The notes under the pieces: generated by a model
Told to the model about the DNA's origin: nothing
The model's database searches: none
What the model saw: only the letters and a program-made list of their open reading frames with translations
Source: Eonycteris spelaea
Lineage: Eukaryota; Chordata; Mammalia; Chiroptera; Pteropodidae
DNA length: 64,000 nt
Assembly (NCBI GenBank): GCA_003508835.1
Contig: PUFA01000167.1
Location: 310,001 to 374,000 of the forward strand
Direction of reading: 5' to 3'
Translations under genes and position numbers: made by a program
Shown: piece after piece, positions 13,454 through 23,920 of the stretch
Layout of the letters: the number at the start of each line of letters is the position of its first letter
Numbering within the stretch: position 1 is the stretch's first letter

Positions 13454-13470
13454 AAAATACTTTGGCAGTA

Positions 13471-13554
13471 TTTCAAAGATTCATTTAGGAACTTTCAGGA
13501 ATAAATTATGACAATTGAATTTGTCACTGCTGTTTTCATTGCTTTTCTAGCAGT
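13471..13554 (+). repeat. Right diverged direct repeat flanking the LTR
   Basis: Partner of 12860-12942: TTCAGGAATAAATTATGAC, AATTGAATTTGTCAC and TTTTCTAGCAG align with the left copy. Confidence 0.45.
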
Positions 13555-14161
13555 TTTTGGATATTTTAAATGTTAGCGAAGAAAGTGTTATTTTTAGATA
13601 AAATCTACCTTATGAGGTAAGTCATTGAAGAGAATTCTTCCAGAACAAGAGTCTCTAACTTTTTTATGGATGAGAATCTTTATTTTCATAGTGTCTTTTG
13701 ATTGCTAAGATGGGGAAGAGAAATCAGAGCGGTGTAATAGGGAGGCTGTGTCTTGCTGCGGCAAGTTCATATGGCCTTGAGGGGAGCAGTGCTGTAGCCC
13801 AAACCTTAGGTCTTCTGGCTAGAAATGCCCCTCGGCTCAGAGAAGGGGTCACTGTGGAGAGTTGATCCTAAGACTCTTCAGGGAAGATTTTAAGAGCAGC
13901 TTGTCAAAGAAACCAAGAAACCCTACTTTAATAGCTTTATTTGTAATTGATAGAGAAGGCCCAGGTTCTGACTTTTAATCAAAACTGTTGTTCTTCAATT
14001 TAATTATTTCCTTCTGCTCATTTTTCGACCATGACTTGGTGTTAACGTCTCTCAAGATAGGAATTTCTAGAATACATAATGTATGCTTTAAAATAATGCT
14101 TATTAAAGAGTCCATGGATCCATACGATACTAACAAGACAAAAAAAAATTTTTAAATGGTA

Positions 14162-14183
14162 GGGATAGGGTAGGGAAAGGGGG
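14162..14183 (+). other. G-quadruplex motif
   Basis: Four runs of at least three G on the + (coding) strand, separated by loops ATA, TA and AAA. This fits the canonical G4 pattern and could form in the MSH3 pre-mRNA. Confidence 0.7.
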
Positions 14184-14329
14184 AAGCTTTGCTTTATAGA
14201 ATGCCAACTAATTATAGAGAGAATGTTTTTTTAAATCAACTTTTACTAACCACCAATAACTGATTCAGGCAATAATAATCAGTAGGTGGTTAAACCTTTA
14301 GATGAAATATTATCGGAAAAAGGATATTC

Positions 14330-15141
14330 ACACAGCCTCAAAGTTTCACCCCAGAAGATATGTATTAATTACAAAGGAGAAAGGTGTCAGGATAGTGAAG
14401 GGATCTTCTAGAAATCCACTTAAATCAAATAATCAAATTTAGCATCCCAAATAATGGGTCAAATTGACATGTGTCTTCTGATGTGATGTTCTGAAATGGG
14501 TATGTCATCTGGCAATAAGATTTAATCTAAAGGTAATCAGGAGGAAACAATCAGCCAAATCCAAATTGAGGGACATTATGCAAAACAGTTCTGGATACTT
14601 CAAAAATGTTAATCATACAGAAAAAAAAGAGACAAAAAGAAAAGTCTGGGGAACTTTTCTAGACATGGAGATTAAGAGACATGATTAAATATACTGCATG
14701 AACCTTGATTACTTTTTTTTTAAGAGAACATTTATAAAGAACATTAATAAGAACATTAATGGGAGAGCTTAAGGAAATTTATGGGCTATATGTTAGATAG
14801 TATGGTAAGATATCAATGTTAAATTTTTTGAGTGTATTAAGTTTATACCGATTATGTAGGAGGATGTTTTTGTTTTTAGAAGATAGAATCTTAAGTGTTT
14901 GGGATGAAGTATCACAATATCTGCAATTAATTCTCAAATGGTTCAGGAAAAAAATGTGTGTGTGGAGTAGGGAGTGGGGAAGAAAGGGGAAAGATGGCAA
15001 AATATTAATTGGTTGTCTTGATAAAGAATATACAGATGTACATGTACTTTTCTTACTTTAAAGGTTGAGAATTTTTCAAAACAAAATTGGAGAAAAGTTT
15101 TAATTAAATAAAATTTAAAAATAAAATAAAATAACATTTAT
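14330..15141 (+). repeat. L1 3' end (sense) abutting exon 22
   Basis: The landmarks follow a known mammalian L1 3' UTR: AATTGAGGGACATTATGCAA, ACTTCAAAAATGTTAATCAT, AGAGACATGATTAAATA, ATCTGCAATTAATTCTCAAA, GGTTCAGGAAAAAAATGTG and an A-rich AAATAAAATAAAATAA tail. The tail ends about 15 bases before the exon 22 AG, so the branch-point zone of intron 21 probably lies in L1-derived sequence. Confidence 0.7.
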
Positions 15142-15156
15142 TATATGTCTTTTTAG

Positions 15157-15286
15157 GTGAAGTCCTTAACCCTGTTTGTCACCCATTATCCGCCAGTTTG
15201 TGAATTAGAGAAAAGTTACTCACAACAGGTGGGGAATTATCACATGGGATTCTTGGTCAATGAGAATGAAAGCAAACAAGATCCAG
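15157..15286 (+). CDS. MSH3: MSH3 exon 22 (H-loop)
   Basis: The exon is 130 nt: 43 codons in phase 0 plus one base, after TCTTTTTAG and before GTATGAAA. It reads [20 protein letters not shown], which contains the THY switch (H-loop) histidine of MutS ATPases. It then runs [20 protein letters not shown] to DPG. The residues differ from human mainly in the acidic loop (NENESKQ against SEDESKL), a region that also varies in mouse. The frame is open, but it lies downstream of the exon 21 frameshift. Confidence 0.97.
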
Positions 15287-15644
15287 GTATGAAACATTCC
15301 TGTAATAGGTGCAACTAGAACGTTATACTTTTTCATGTTTAATACTTAAAGTTTTAGGAACATGAACCTGTTGTTTATTAATAATAAAGCTGTGAATGCT
15401 CATCGTAAATGACATTTGTACAAATTAATTTTTCCTGAGCTTTGGGTCAAATAGGATTCACATTTATCCTTGCTATCTCTGAGTCTATCCCTAGTATTCC
15501 TTATCTCATTTTTTATAAGAAGAGGGTCGGGTTATGTGAACATTTTGGTTTTCCTCTTAGATTCATCTCGGAAAAGATGCCATGAAGTCAGGTACAAAGT
15601 ATAATTAGTCATCTTTTAGAATGCCCAGGATGTTTCACCAAATA

Positions 15645-15830
15645 CCATATAACATTAATAACTTATTAAGGGCCAGCCATATGCTATATTGAATGTGTTT
15701 TATCTTATTTTGATAAGGAAACCGAATTTCACACAGGTGAAATGGCTTGCCCATTTCGGCCATCTGGGTAGGGGCTGAACTGAGCCTAGAACCCATATCC
15801 TCTGCTGGCGGGTTCTCTTCTGCTCTGCTA
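15645..15830 (-). repeat. MIR SINE, antisense
   Basis: Antisense MIR order: TAACTTATTAAGGGCCAGCC, TGATAAGGAAACCGAATTTC, ATGGCTTGCCCATTT and TAGAACCCATATCCTCTGC. Confidence 0.6.
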
Positions 15831-16439
15831 GAACTGCTATGCGAGATCCACAGTATTTTTTTCCCTAGCCTTTCCGCTTACTAGTAGTGTCACAGAAATG
15901 AGACATTTCTTGAAAAAGAACACCATTAGCCAGTAGAAACATTCAAGTGCTGTATGTAATGCAGTAGATTTTAGCATAATTTTTTTTTCTGTTGTAGTAA
16001 TTTTTTAAAGCTACCAGCCTGTAGGCCAGTGATGATTTATACAGTTGGTGCGCTACAATGGAAAATCCATTATCTAAGACACTCCAGAGTCCAAATTTTA
16101 TTTTGGAAAAGTAATAAGGATGGACCTGAAAAAGAAATCAGGCAACTAACCCAAATAAAACAAAGCACTGGACCTAAGATAAAGTAATGTTAGGCAATTC
16201 TTGCCTTTCGCCACCATGCAGCCTTGAAAAACACATCATAAATTATCTCGTGGAAGCAGTTTTGTATCTATTAATCTGCATCCAAAGTGACAGGAGGAGC
16301 TCATAAGCTAAAACCCATTGGGATAAACAAAACGGAGTTCACCAGTAGGAAAGGGTCAGTGTAAGCATTTCATGTGAACTGACTAACCCAGAGCCTTACA
16401 TCTTGAGAGTTTTGGCATTTTATTTTATTGATCTGAAGT

Positions 16440-17080
16440 TTTATTCATGAACATATTTTAAAAATTACATGATGCTTAAAAGCATGAGCTGACAGGCAGC
16501 CGTCCGCTGCTCCCATCCCTTCGCTTCATTCTCCCTCCCCATTCCAGTCTGAAAGCAGACGGTTTCAACTTACCCATAGCTTCTGTATTTCTAAATGATG
16601 TCAATTTTCTTCTGGGTTTATCAACTTGACATAATATTGACTGACTTCTCATTGTGTTAGATGGGGGTCTTCAGATTTCCCTGCCCAATATAGTTGTTTC
16701 ACATTTTTTCTGTTTTATTCACATTCATTGTTTTCACTATTATTGTCGGTAAGTATTGCTAATTCATGAACCAGACAAGTGCATTTTCCTTTCTTTTACA
16801 ACTTTTTCTGTTTTCTTGAAGGTAATAATTACCTTGTTTTTATTTTTTCATTGCATTGTTTTATTTGAGTCTACAGCTGAACCTTCCTGTATCCACCAAT
16901 AGCTCTGTAAAATACCTCTCTTAGACGTTTTTCTACATGATTGAACCTACCGGTTTCACTTTTTCCCATTGGGGTCATTCATTCTGGAGCCCTTGTTCTC
17001 CTGCTCATCTGAACTAATTGCTCCCTAGGCCTGAGACCTTCCTTTACCATCATCCTAGGAATTCTCTTGCCTTCCTTATT
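16440..17080 (-). repeat. Old L1-like sequence, antisense, left part
   Basis: Long T-rich stretch with landmarks such as ACATTTTTTCTGTTTTATTC and CTTGAAGGTAATAATTACC. It probably belongs to the same element as 17575-17760, split by the repeat at 17085-17545. Weakly supported. Confidence 0.35.
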
Positions 17081-17084
17081 GTGC

Positions 17085-17545
17085 ATTTGATTGCAAATAA
17101 CAGAATACTTGAACTCACGCTGGCTCAAACAATATGATCTATTGCAGTTCTCCAGGCTGTCACTTCTTGCCCTGTTGGCTTCATCATCAGGCTAGTGGCA
17201 TGATGGTTCAGCCCTTTTGGACATCACGTCCAGAACTGACAATGTCCAAAGGAAGAGAAAGGATCAGCATTTCCTGTCACGTTTTCTTAGGAGAAAGGGA
17301 ACTTTCCTCAGATACCCACTAGCATCTCATTGCCCCATCTCATTTTTAGAATTGAATCACGTGCTCATTCTTTAAACCAATTCTTAGAAGTGAGAATAGC
17401 AGGGATGACTTTGATCAGCCTAGATTATAATCGGGATCCACTTTTGGAGCTGGATATGAGAACACTATTCCCTGAGTTAAATGGTCAGGGAGTTAACTCC
17501 TTTATAAATCAGAGTTTTCTTATGGGTGGGATATATTTTAGATAG
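17085..17545 (-). repeat. Interspersed repeat, family not assigned
   Basis: AATAACAGAATACTTGAACTC, CTGGCTCAAACAATATGA and AATCACGTGCTCATTC resemble, in reverse complement, a common mammalian repeat whose other orientation seems to occur at 37665-38060. Open frames through it are short and not conserved. Confidence 0.4.
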
Positions 17546-17574
17546 GCTACTACTAATATCAACTAAAGGAGGTA

Positions 17575-17760
17575 AAATTTTTGAGACTTTGCATGAATGA
17601 AAATGTCATTATTGTACCTTCATACTTGATTTATAATTTAACTAAGGCTAGAATTTTAGGTTGAAAATCATTTTCACTCAAAATTTGAAGCATTGCTCAT
17701 TGCCTGCTCATTTCCAATATTATTCCTAGCTATATTTATTCTTCATCCATTACCTCTAAC
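17575..17760 (-). repeat. Old L1-like sequence, antisense, right part
   Basis: AGAATTTTAGGTTGAAAATCA, TTTGAAGCATTGCTCATTGC and TTTCCAATATTATTCC follow an antisense old-L1 landmark order. Confidence 0.45.
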
Positions 17761-17879
17761 CTAACTCCTCTTTCGTTTAAATTAGAGTACATTACATAGG
17801 TCATCGTAAAATGCCCACATACCCTTTTGGGTGGCTTCCAAGAGGGTAGTTTATGTGTTTCCCCTGGTGTGGTAGATGA

Positions 17880-17970
17880 AGCCGTGACCAGCAGTAAGAA
17901 ACCTGTGTTTTAGGTTATTCCAGTCTGTAAACTCTTGGACAAGTCACTTAACATCCACCTCTAAATTTTT
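17880..17970 (+). repeat. MIR fragment (sense)
   Basis: CCTGTGTTTTAGGTTATTCC followed by TTGGACAAGTCACTTAACAT is the MIR core order. Confidence 0.5.
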
Positions 17971-18282
17971 ATGAATCTATCCTAAAAGTGACTTCAGAAG
18001 CTATTTAATCAGGACATAACTCTCTAATAACTGCCTATAGAAGTTTGGCTTTAAAAGAGATTTTGCTAAGCTTCATGTAACAAGCAGAAACATGAATTAT
18101 TACTTTTACTGATTCTAAGCACTGTCAGATAAACTTTTCAATAATATCTATTTAAGAAATGGTGATAGCTTATAAGGACAGCCCTTACCAAGAACTTTTA
18201 TTGTGAGGCTGTAAAGACATGGTTGCTTTTACCATCTTTTCTCCCACCTGGCTCTCTCTGCCTCCACGTTTCCATTACACAC

Positions 18283-18346
18283 ATAAACTCTCTCCTTCCC
18301 TCCTTTCCCGCCCCCTCCCTCCCTCCAGCTTTTCCTCCCTCTTCCA
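18283..18346 (-). repeat. Polypyrimidine tract with minus-strand G4 motif
   Basis: A long C/T-rich stretch. At 18307-18323 it reads CCCGCCCCCTCCCTCCC, so the minus strand has four G-runs with one-base loops, a strong G-quadruplex pattern on the template strand of MSH3. Confidence 0.75.
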
Positions 18347-18539
18347 TGAAAGAGGAGTGAAGGATAGTCTTAAGGTAGAACATAATTGTAAAAAGAGTTC
18401 CTCAGGTGACTATGAAAAAGTGGTCACATTATTTATTTTGATGATGTGAGAACTACCGAAATTAGTACTAAAGTGGAGACCAGCATATGATGATAAATTC
18501 AGCAACTGTCTGTACCGAGATACGTTAACAAGTTATTCA

Positions 18540-18650
18540 TAATAACATAATATTTTATATAATCTAACTATATTTGACAGCTATATTAAGTATAAAAAGC
18601 ACTTTATAGCTATATATATTTTATATAGTCTGTTTTATATGTAAAGCAAA
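18540..18650. repeat. AT-rich low-complexity block
   Basis: Sequence rich in TATA and ATATAT steps, including TAGCTATATATATTTTATAT, with no clean repeat unit. Confidence 0.6.
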
Positions 18651-18723
18651 AAAAGAAAAATGCCATCAGCAAAGCAATATCGAACTAAGGAGGTTTTGTG
18701 GCATTTAGTAGGCTTTTAGAAAA

Positions 18724-18740
18724 GGATGGATGGATGGATT
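18724..18740. repeat. (GGAT)4 short tandem repeat
   Basis: Four GGAT units in tandem; very short. Confidence 0.7.
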
Positions 18741-19579
18741 ATAAATGCACATATGGACAGACGGATGAGTGAATCTTTTTAAGAAATACCAACATGAGGC
18801 TAGATTATAGAGGAGAGGCTGGAGGTAGGGGATCAGTGAGGACTAACCCACGTGAAGTGATAAAGAAAATGCTTCTGCCTGAAAAACGAGAAGAGTTTGC
18901 TGTTTTGACTGCCTACTACTGTTAACTTCACGTTTGGTCTTGTGAGCATTGCAGAATAACAAAAAATTATCAGGTTAGCTGGCACTGGTTTCTCCATGCT
19001 TCTTGCCTTGTCTGTTCCCACCCACTTCTCACCTGTTCTTTGTGTTCCTTAAGTTTGATTTGGAGGCAAAAGGTATTCTTAGTGCTTTGTCATGTAAGTT
19101 TTAGTCTAGGTATTCCTGAGAGTGTCAGCATTCTTTTCACCTCCCACTTCCAGCACCCTCCCTTTAGAAAGGTATTATTTGTCTGTTGCTGAATTCTTAG
19201 ACAGAAGAGGTTAAGGAAAATTCCATTATCCTGTTTCTCTGTTGTGTTCACTTTTGGGGGCTTTTTAGTTTTTAGCTAATAAAAGAATAAATCATACACA
19301 TTTATCAAATGAAATAATATATGAGAAAAAGCTCTTGATAAACTTACATTAAAGATACTGGGATCTGAGAATCATTGTAAATCTGATGTGCCTTGGACAT
19401 TTTTGCAACGCAGTATGATATGTCATTTCATAATAAAAGCTGCATAATCCTGAGGTGCTTTAGATTTATCAAAGATTAAACCATATGTAGCACTATTTGT
19501 ATTACTGCATTTCATTATATCCCAATTAAAAACATTTTTTTCTTTAAAAGTTTTAAATTCATATATATGTATATGTGTG

Positions 19580-19784
19580 GTTAGACTGGGTTCTCCAGGA
19601 AGCGGAATCTGAGATGTGAATGCCAGATGTTTGCTGGTCAGTGATATCATGATCAGCACCTGAGGGCAGGTCTGGGCAGAACTGGGCTGTGTTGCAGGCA
19701 TAAGGCTTCAGCTAGCCCTACAATAAGCTCTGAAGCTGAGATGATCTTCAGAGTTAACCTCAACTAATAAAGGCCAATACCCTT
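19580..19784 (+). repeat. Repeat-like sequence left of the LTR
   Basis: TGGGTTCTCCAGGAAGCGGA opens like the start of a known mammalian repeat (usually GGGTTCTCCAGAGAAACAGA). It is interrupted by the LTR at 19785. Sequence at 20356-20520 may be the other half. Family unassigned. Confidence 0.4.
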
Positions 19785-20355
19785 TATTAGTTATCTATTA
19801 TAGCATAGCAAATTATCCCCAAACATAACAGCTTAAAACAGCTGTAGGTCAGGAATCCATGGGCAGCTGAGCCAAACACCGGTACCTCATAGTCTCTCAC
19901 AAGGCTGCACGCATGGTGTTGGCCAGGCCAGCAGTCACTTTAAGTTTGCCTGGTGCAGTCCGCTTCCCAGCCCACTCACATGGCTCTTGGCAGGCCTCAG
20001 AATATCTGCTTCCAAGTTCACTCACGTGGCTCTTGGCAGGCCTCCAGGCCTTCACTGTTAGCCAGAGACATCAGTTTCTTTCCAGTTTCTCTCCAAAGGG
20101 CAGCCCACAACATGTCAACTGGCTTCCCACAGAGGAAGCAAGCAAACAAGAAAGTGAGAGTGCCCAAGACAGAGGCCACAGTCTTTTGTAATCTAATCTC
20201 AGAAGTGACCTCCCGTTATTTTTGCCATATTCTCTTCATTGGAAGCAAATCACTGGGTCCAGCCCACAATGAAGGAGAGGGAATGAATGATATGAGGGGA
20301 TGAACACCAGGAGGTGGGGATCTTTGGTGGCCATCTTAAAGGCTGCCTACTAACC
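19785..20355 (+). mobile_element. ERVL solo LTR (MLT2-like)
   Basis: The landmarks are in consensus order for an MLT2-type ERVL LTR: TTAGTTATCTATTATAGC, GTAGGTCAGGAATCCATG, AGTCTCTCACAAGGCTGCA, GGGCAGCCCACAACATG, GAGGTGGGGATCTTTGG and GGCTGCCTACTAA. A 5-bp CCCTT precedes it (19780-19784) and recurs at 20356-20360, fitting the 5-bp ERVL target duplication. It has no internal coding region; the ORFs through it are chance. Confidence 0.75.
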
Positions 20356-20689
20356 CCCTTAACAACCAGTCACTGGATGCAGGCTGCTCAAGTCTATCGA
20401 TCGTTACTTTGGGTGAAACAGCTCTTTTCAGCCAAGGAAATTCCTAAAGATGGCATACAACTGAGCGTTGCAGGCTAACAGCCTTCCCTGACAGCTGAGC
20501 TAAAGAGCCTCCATGCAAAAACATTTTCAAAGAGTATTTACCCTTTAGATATGTGACATTGATCAAACGGAGCTAACAGGTGATTAGAATCTCTCTCAGA
20601 TTGTAAATTTTATATGACTTCTTTAATCCTCTAATCAGCTTTCAGGAATTTTTTTTATTCTCCTTTTTTGTCTTCACTTTATTTTACAG

Positions 20690-20858
20690 GTGATGAGGAA
20701 GTCCCTGAATTTGTCACTTTTCTTTATCAAATAACCAGAGGAATTGCAGCAAGGAGTTATGGACTGAATGTGGCTAAACTAGCAGATGTTCCTGAAGAAA
20801 TTTTGAAGAAAGCAGCTAGCAAGTCAAAAGAGCTGGAAGGATTAGTAAATATGAAAAG
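20690..20858 (+). CDS. MSH3: MSH3 exon 23
   Basis: 169 nt. Two bases complete the Gly of DPG, then 55 codons and two bases follow. The peptide reads [20 protein letters not shown], continues [20 protein letters not shown] and ends NMK plus the first two bases of Arg. This is the conserved MutS C-terminal segment ([20 protein letters not shown]) followed by the helix that contacts MSH2. It is one residue shorter than human at its start (GDEEVP against GAAEQVP). An open frame entering from the intron at 20668 is only read-through; the acceptor CAG ends at 20689. Confidence 0.97.
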
Positions 20859-21499
20859 GTCAGAATGATTGTGCTGTATTTTTGATTTATAATGAAATCT
20901 TCTAAGTTGTCCAAGGAAGAAGATTGTCCTATAAATGAACTTTGGATCTGCCTTTGAGCCCCTCTTCAAATATTCTGAAACAGTTAATTACAATAAAATG
21001 AAAACAGCTCTTCCCAAAGCTCATGTGATTCAGTCTTGTCAGATTTTTATCTATTAAGTTGCTAAATTGGTTTTTCAGTCGTTTTTCTAAAGAATTAAGA
21101 TAACTCCTTGATGTGTGTGAACACATTAGTTGCATAAAACATTCATTTATACAAAAAATTGCTAAAAGAAAATATTGAAAAGCTTTAAGGTACCTCTTTT
21201 TTTTCCCATATATTGCATTCAGTTACACAGTGGTTGCATTCAGCAATTAAGAATTCTGTCAGGACATGAATGAAAAAATGCTGTTATAGAACTAGGTAAT
21301 TTTAGTCAGTATCTACATGTCACTTATTTTGTGGATTTGTTTGTGACAGATTTTTCATTATAAACATGACTTCTATCACCTAGAATGCTTATGAGGTGAA
21401 TACATTCCACCTTTTACCCTTGAAATTCAGCGATATGTTGTCAGTATATAAACTAACGTTAATATGAACCTGAGATATACTTTGGAAGGAAGATATTCC

Positions 21500-21560
21500 T
21501 AGGAAAATAAATAATAAATAATTTTATAAATAAATAATAAATTAATAAATAATGAATTAT
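21500..21560. repeat. (TAAA/TAATAAA)n AT-rich repeat
   Basis: Imperfect AATAAATAATAAATAATTTT-type repetition over about 60 bases. Confidence 0.8.
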
Positions 21561-22529
21561 AGCCTTTAGCTCCTCATCCCTCCTGCCCCACCCCTCCTGA
21601 AGAATCTGATCAGCCTGGGTGGGGTAGGACATTACTGCCCTGGTCAGTAACTATGTGACTATGCGTGGACAGGTTGTTGGTCAAATAGAAAATCTTGGTT
21701 GGCCACTATGCTATGAGAATATTTTTTAGTTCTGGAAATCATTACCAAATTTAAATACAAAATACTAATACTAATATCAGCTGAGGAAACAATTGTCAAC
21801 TTGTATATGGGAGCAGAGTTGTGTGGCCAACTTTCTTTCTCTTCCTTCCTCTTGTGATTCTGCGTTGCACTCTGCACCTTGCAATGGTAAATGGTGGTTG
21901 ATCAGGTCTAAAGTGTTGGAGTACTACAAATGACATGTAGCTTCCTTTATTGACATTCTCTTCTGGCTCATTTCCTCAATGCCAAATTAGAAGCGAATGA
22001 TGTAATCAGTGACAGCCTGTTTCTACTTATGTGTTACAAAGTAGATTAATATAATAAAATTTTTCTAGATAGAAGAGTAATCATCTATGAGAGTTTAAAA
22101 ATAAGCTTTGCCTTAGTTCTTTGCAAAGTCCGAAGACAACTTTAAATCCTCTTTTGTTGTCTTTTTTTTTCTTTTTCTCTAAAGAAACTAGAATAAAATT
22201 TTACTACAAAAGATATATTGTAAGATGGCAATAAAATATAGTAATTTATACTTGTTTATGCTATATAGCCTATAAAGCCAGAGCAGTAAAAGTCACAGAT
22301 TATTTATAAATATTTTAACTCTTCCAATTACTGTGTGACATTTTGAAATTTTGAAAGTTATCTTGACAGAGACTTGTAGGAAGAGGTGCATTGGGATGGA
22401 ATCTGATTATTTATCAAGATACTGTATTTGTTGTTTTACCTTTTCACTAAAAGTGCTTATCTTATTAATTCTACTGGTTCAAAGAAACCATACCAAATCT
22501 TGTGCATTGATGTGGGCTTGTTATATTAG

Positions 22530-22830
22530 CTAATATTTGCAAATGCTTACTGTGCACAGAAGCAAGTCTGGGCAGTCATTTGCCGTAGCCTAGACATTGT
22601 CCCAGGTATTGTTCTTATTGCCTTACATACATTAATTCACCGAATCCTTATGACAACCTTGTGAGATAGGTACTCTTATAATCCCCATGTTATAGTTGGG
22701 GAAAACGAGGCCAAGTGAAGCTAGCGAAACCGAGCAGGAAAGCAGGGACACACAGCTAGTAAGTGGTAGAGCAGTAGCTGGAACTCAGATACTCCGGCTC
22801 TAGACCCTAAACACTTAACTGGGTTGCTTT
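22530..22830 (-). repeat. MIR SINE, antisense, nearly full length
   Basis: All antisense MIR landmarks are present: AATGCTTACTGTGCACAG, CATACATTAATTCACCGAAT, ACCTTGTGAGATAGGTACTC, ATCCCCATGTTATAG, ACACACAGCTAGTAAGTGG and CCGGCTCTAGACCC. Confidence 0.85.
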
Positions 22831-23194
22831 CTGCAGAAAAAAGCAGGTCTATGTTATGTTGGCATTTTGTTCTTTCATTAACTAGCTTTATTTCATTAAA
22901 TCAGTTTTACTTTTCATCCTGTGAGCACACACAGCCTCAGATTGAGTTAGCAGAGGGAGGAAGGTGGGCTCTCTCTCCCTGGAGGCAGTAGTGCTGATCA
23001 GTAACCTTGGTCCCTTGATCACAGCAGCAGCACCAAAAACTCCTTTCACCAGAAGACTGAAGCCGACACAGCTTCCTAACCACAGAGCACTGCCTGGTGT
23101 TCTAATGTCATAGACTTTTCGTAGCTTTCAGTAAGGTGTATTGTCCCCCAACAATTTCATTTATAAAATAAGTAGTATTTTATTTTCTCTCCAG

Positions 23195-23303
23195 GAAAAG
23201 GCTAAAGTGCTTTGCAAAGTTATGGACGATAAATGATGCAAAAGACCTGCAAAAGTGGACAGACCAGTTTGAAGTGGAAGAAACTATGGACCTCTCTTGC
23301 TGA
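23195..23303 (+). CDS. MSH3: MSH3 exon 24, C-terminus and stop
   Basis: The first base completes Arg, then [20 protein letters not shown] and further residues end ...METMDLSC-like acidic sequence and TGA at 23301-23303. This aligns with the human C-terminus ([20 protein letters not shown]), but the last few residues differ (EETMDLSC against EETQTSLLH), as is common at this poorly conserved tip. The frame is open. Confidence 0.96.
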
Positions 23304-23570
23304 TTAAAATGAAGACTGCTTGTGAACAAAAACTAGAGAATTAAAAACACCAACTGTACAAAACAACTCTCCAGTGACAGCCCATCTTTGTGTGAGCTTA
23401 AAACACGACAGCGGGGTATTCCTATTGGAAACAAAGAGCTTTTGTGTAGAGAGCCTGTTTCGGGTTCCTGCCATCCTTACTTGAAATACAAACACTTTTG
23501 AATATTAAGACTCCTGTTATGTCATTATAAATTTTCATGGACGATAAGCTTCACATAAAATCAAAACCCA

Positions 23571-23576
23571 AATAAA
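23571..23576 (+). promoter_or_regulatory. MSH3: Proximal poly(A) signal AATAAA
   Basis: Canonical hexamer 268 bases after the stop codon. It could give a short 3' UTR, but no strong GT-rich downstream element was noted. Confidence 0.5.
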
Positions 23577-23896
23577 GCCTAAGTGGTAGGATACAGTTCA
23601 TGAGTTTTTAGAGAGTGATATAAAAATTTAATTTTTATTTGTTTCAGTCCAGATGATTTGCAACTGGGTGAAACGTCTGACAAGAATTTACCTTTTCATT
23701 TAAACTAAGATAATTTTATGATGCCACCGGTTTATTTACCATGAGCATAAGAATTTTTGATAAGAAATAGACGTATTAAGTTTTTAGAGACTAGAACACA
23801 GAAGGAACAAGATTATATGAAATTTGAAAAGTTAAATATTGTCAGTTTTAAGAATTTTAAGATTGTTGGATGAAATTATTTGTCATTCATTCAAGT

Positions 23897-23902
23897 AATA
23901 AA
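23897..23902 (+). promoter_or_regulatory. MSH3: Distal poly(A) signal AATAAA
   Basis: Canonical hexamer in CAAGTAATAAACATTTAATG, the context that precedes the main 3' end of human MSH3. Cleavage is expected around 23915-23925. Confidence 0.75.
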
Positions 23903-23920
23903 CATTTAATGAAAACACTA

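Larger units (their letters stand above)
11869..15156 (+). other. MSH3: MSH3 intron 21 (3.3 kb)
   Basis: Non-coding, GT at 11869 and AG at 15155-15156. It holds an ERVL-type LTR (12943-13453), a G-rich motif (14162-14183) and an L1 3' end that reaches the exon 22 acceptor. Stretches 11890-12850 (pyrimidine-rich around 12400-12560) and 13560-14150 show nothing I can name. Confidence 0.85.
15287..20689 (+). other. MSH3: MSH3 intron 22 (5.4 kb)
   Basis: Non-coding, GT at 15287 and TTTTACAG at 20682-20689. It holds MIR, old L1 and unassigned repeat fragments, a polypyrimidine/G4 tract, an AT-rich block and an MLT2-like LTR. I see nothing nameable in 15840-16430, 18660-19570 or 20525-20680. Confidence 0.85.
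20859..23194 (+). other. MSH3: MSH3 intron 23 (2.3 kb)
   Basis: Non-coding, GT at 20859 and CTCTCCAG ending at 23194. It contains a TAAA-rich block (21500-21560) and a MIR (22530-22830). 20880-21490, 21570-22520 and 22840-23180 show no recognisable element. Confidence 0.85.
23304..23920 (+). other. MSH3: MSH3 3' UTR
   Basis: It is colinear with the mammalian MSH3 3' UTR: TGATTAAAATGAAGACTGC just after the stop, AACTCTCCAGTGACAGCC, AAATTTAATTTTTATTTGTT, and ATTATTTGTCATTCATTCAA immediately before the distal AATAAA. The Alu present in the human UTR is absent. Confidence 0.85.

Noticed and set aside
19913..20303. Two overlapping open frames (92 and 116 aa)
   Set aside because: Both lie inside an ERVL solo LTR, which has no coding capacity.
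20668..20868. A 66-aa gene starting at ATG 20668
   Set aside because: This is MSH3 exon 23 read from intronic sequence; the true boundary is the acceptor at 20689.
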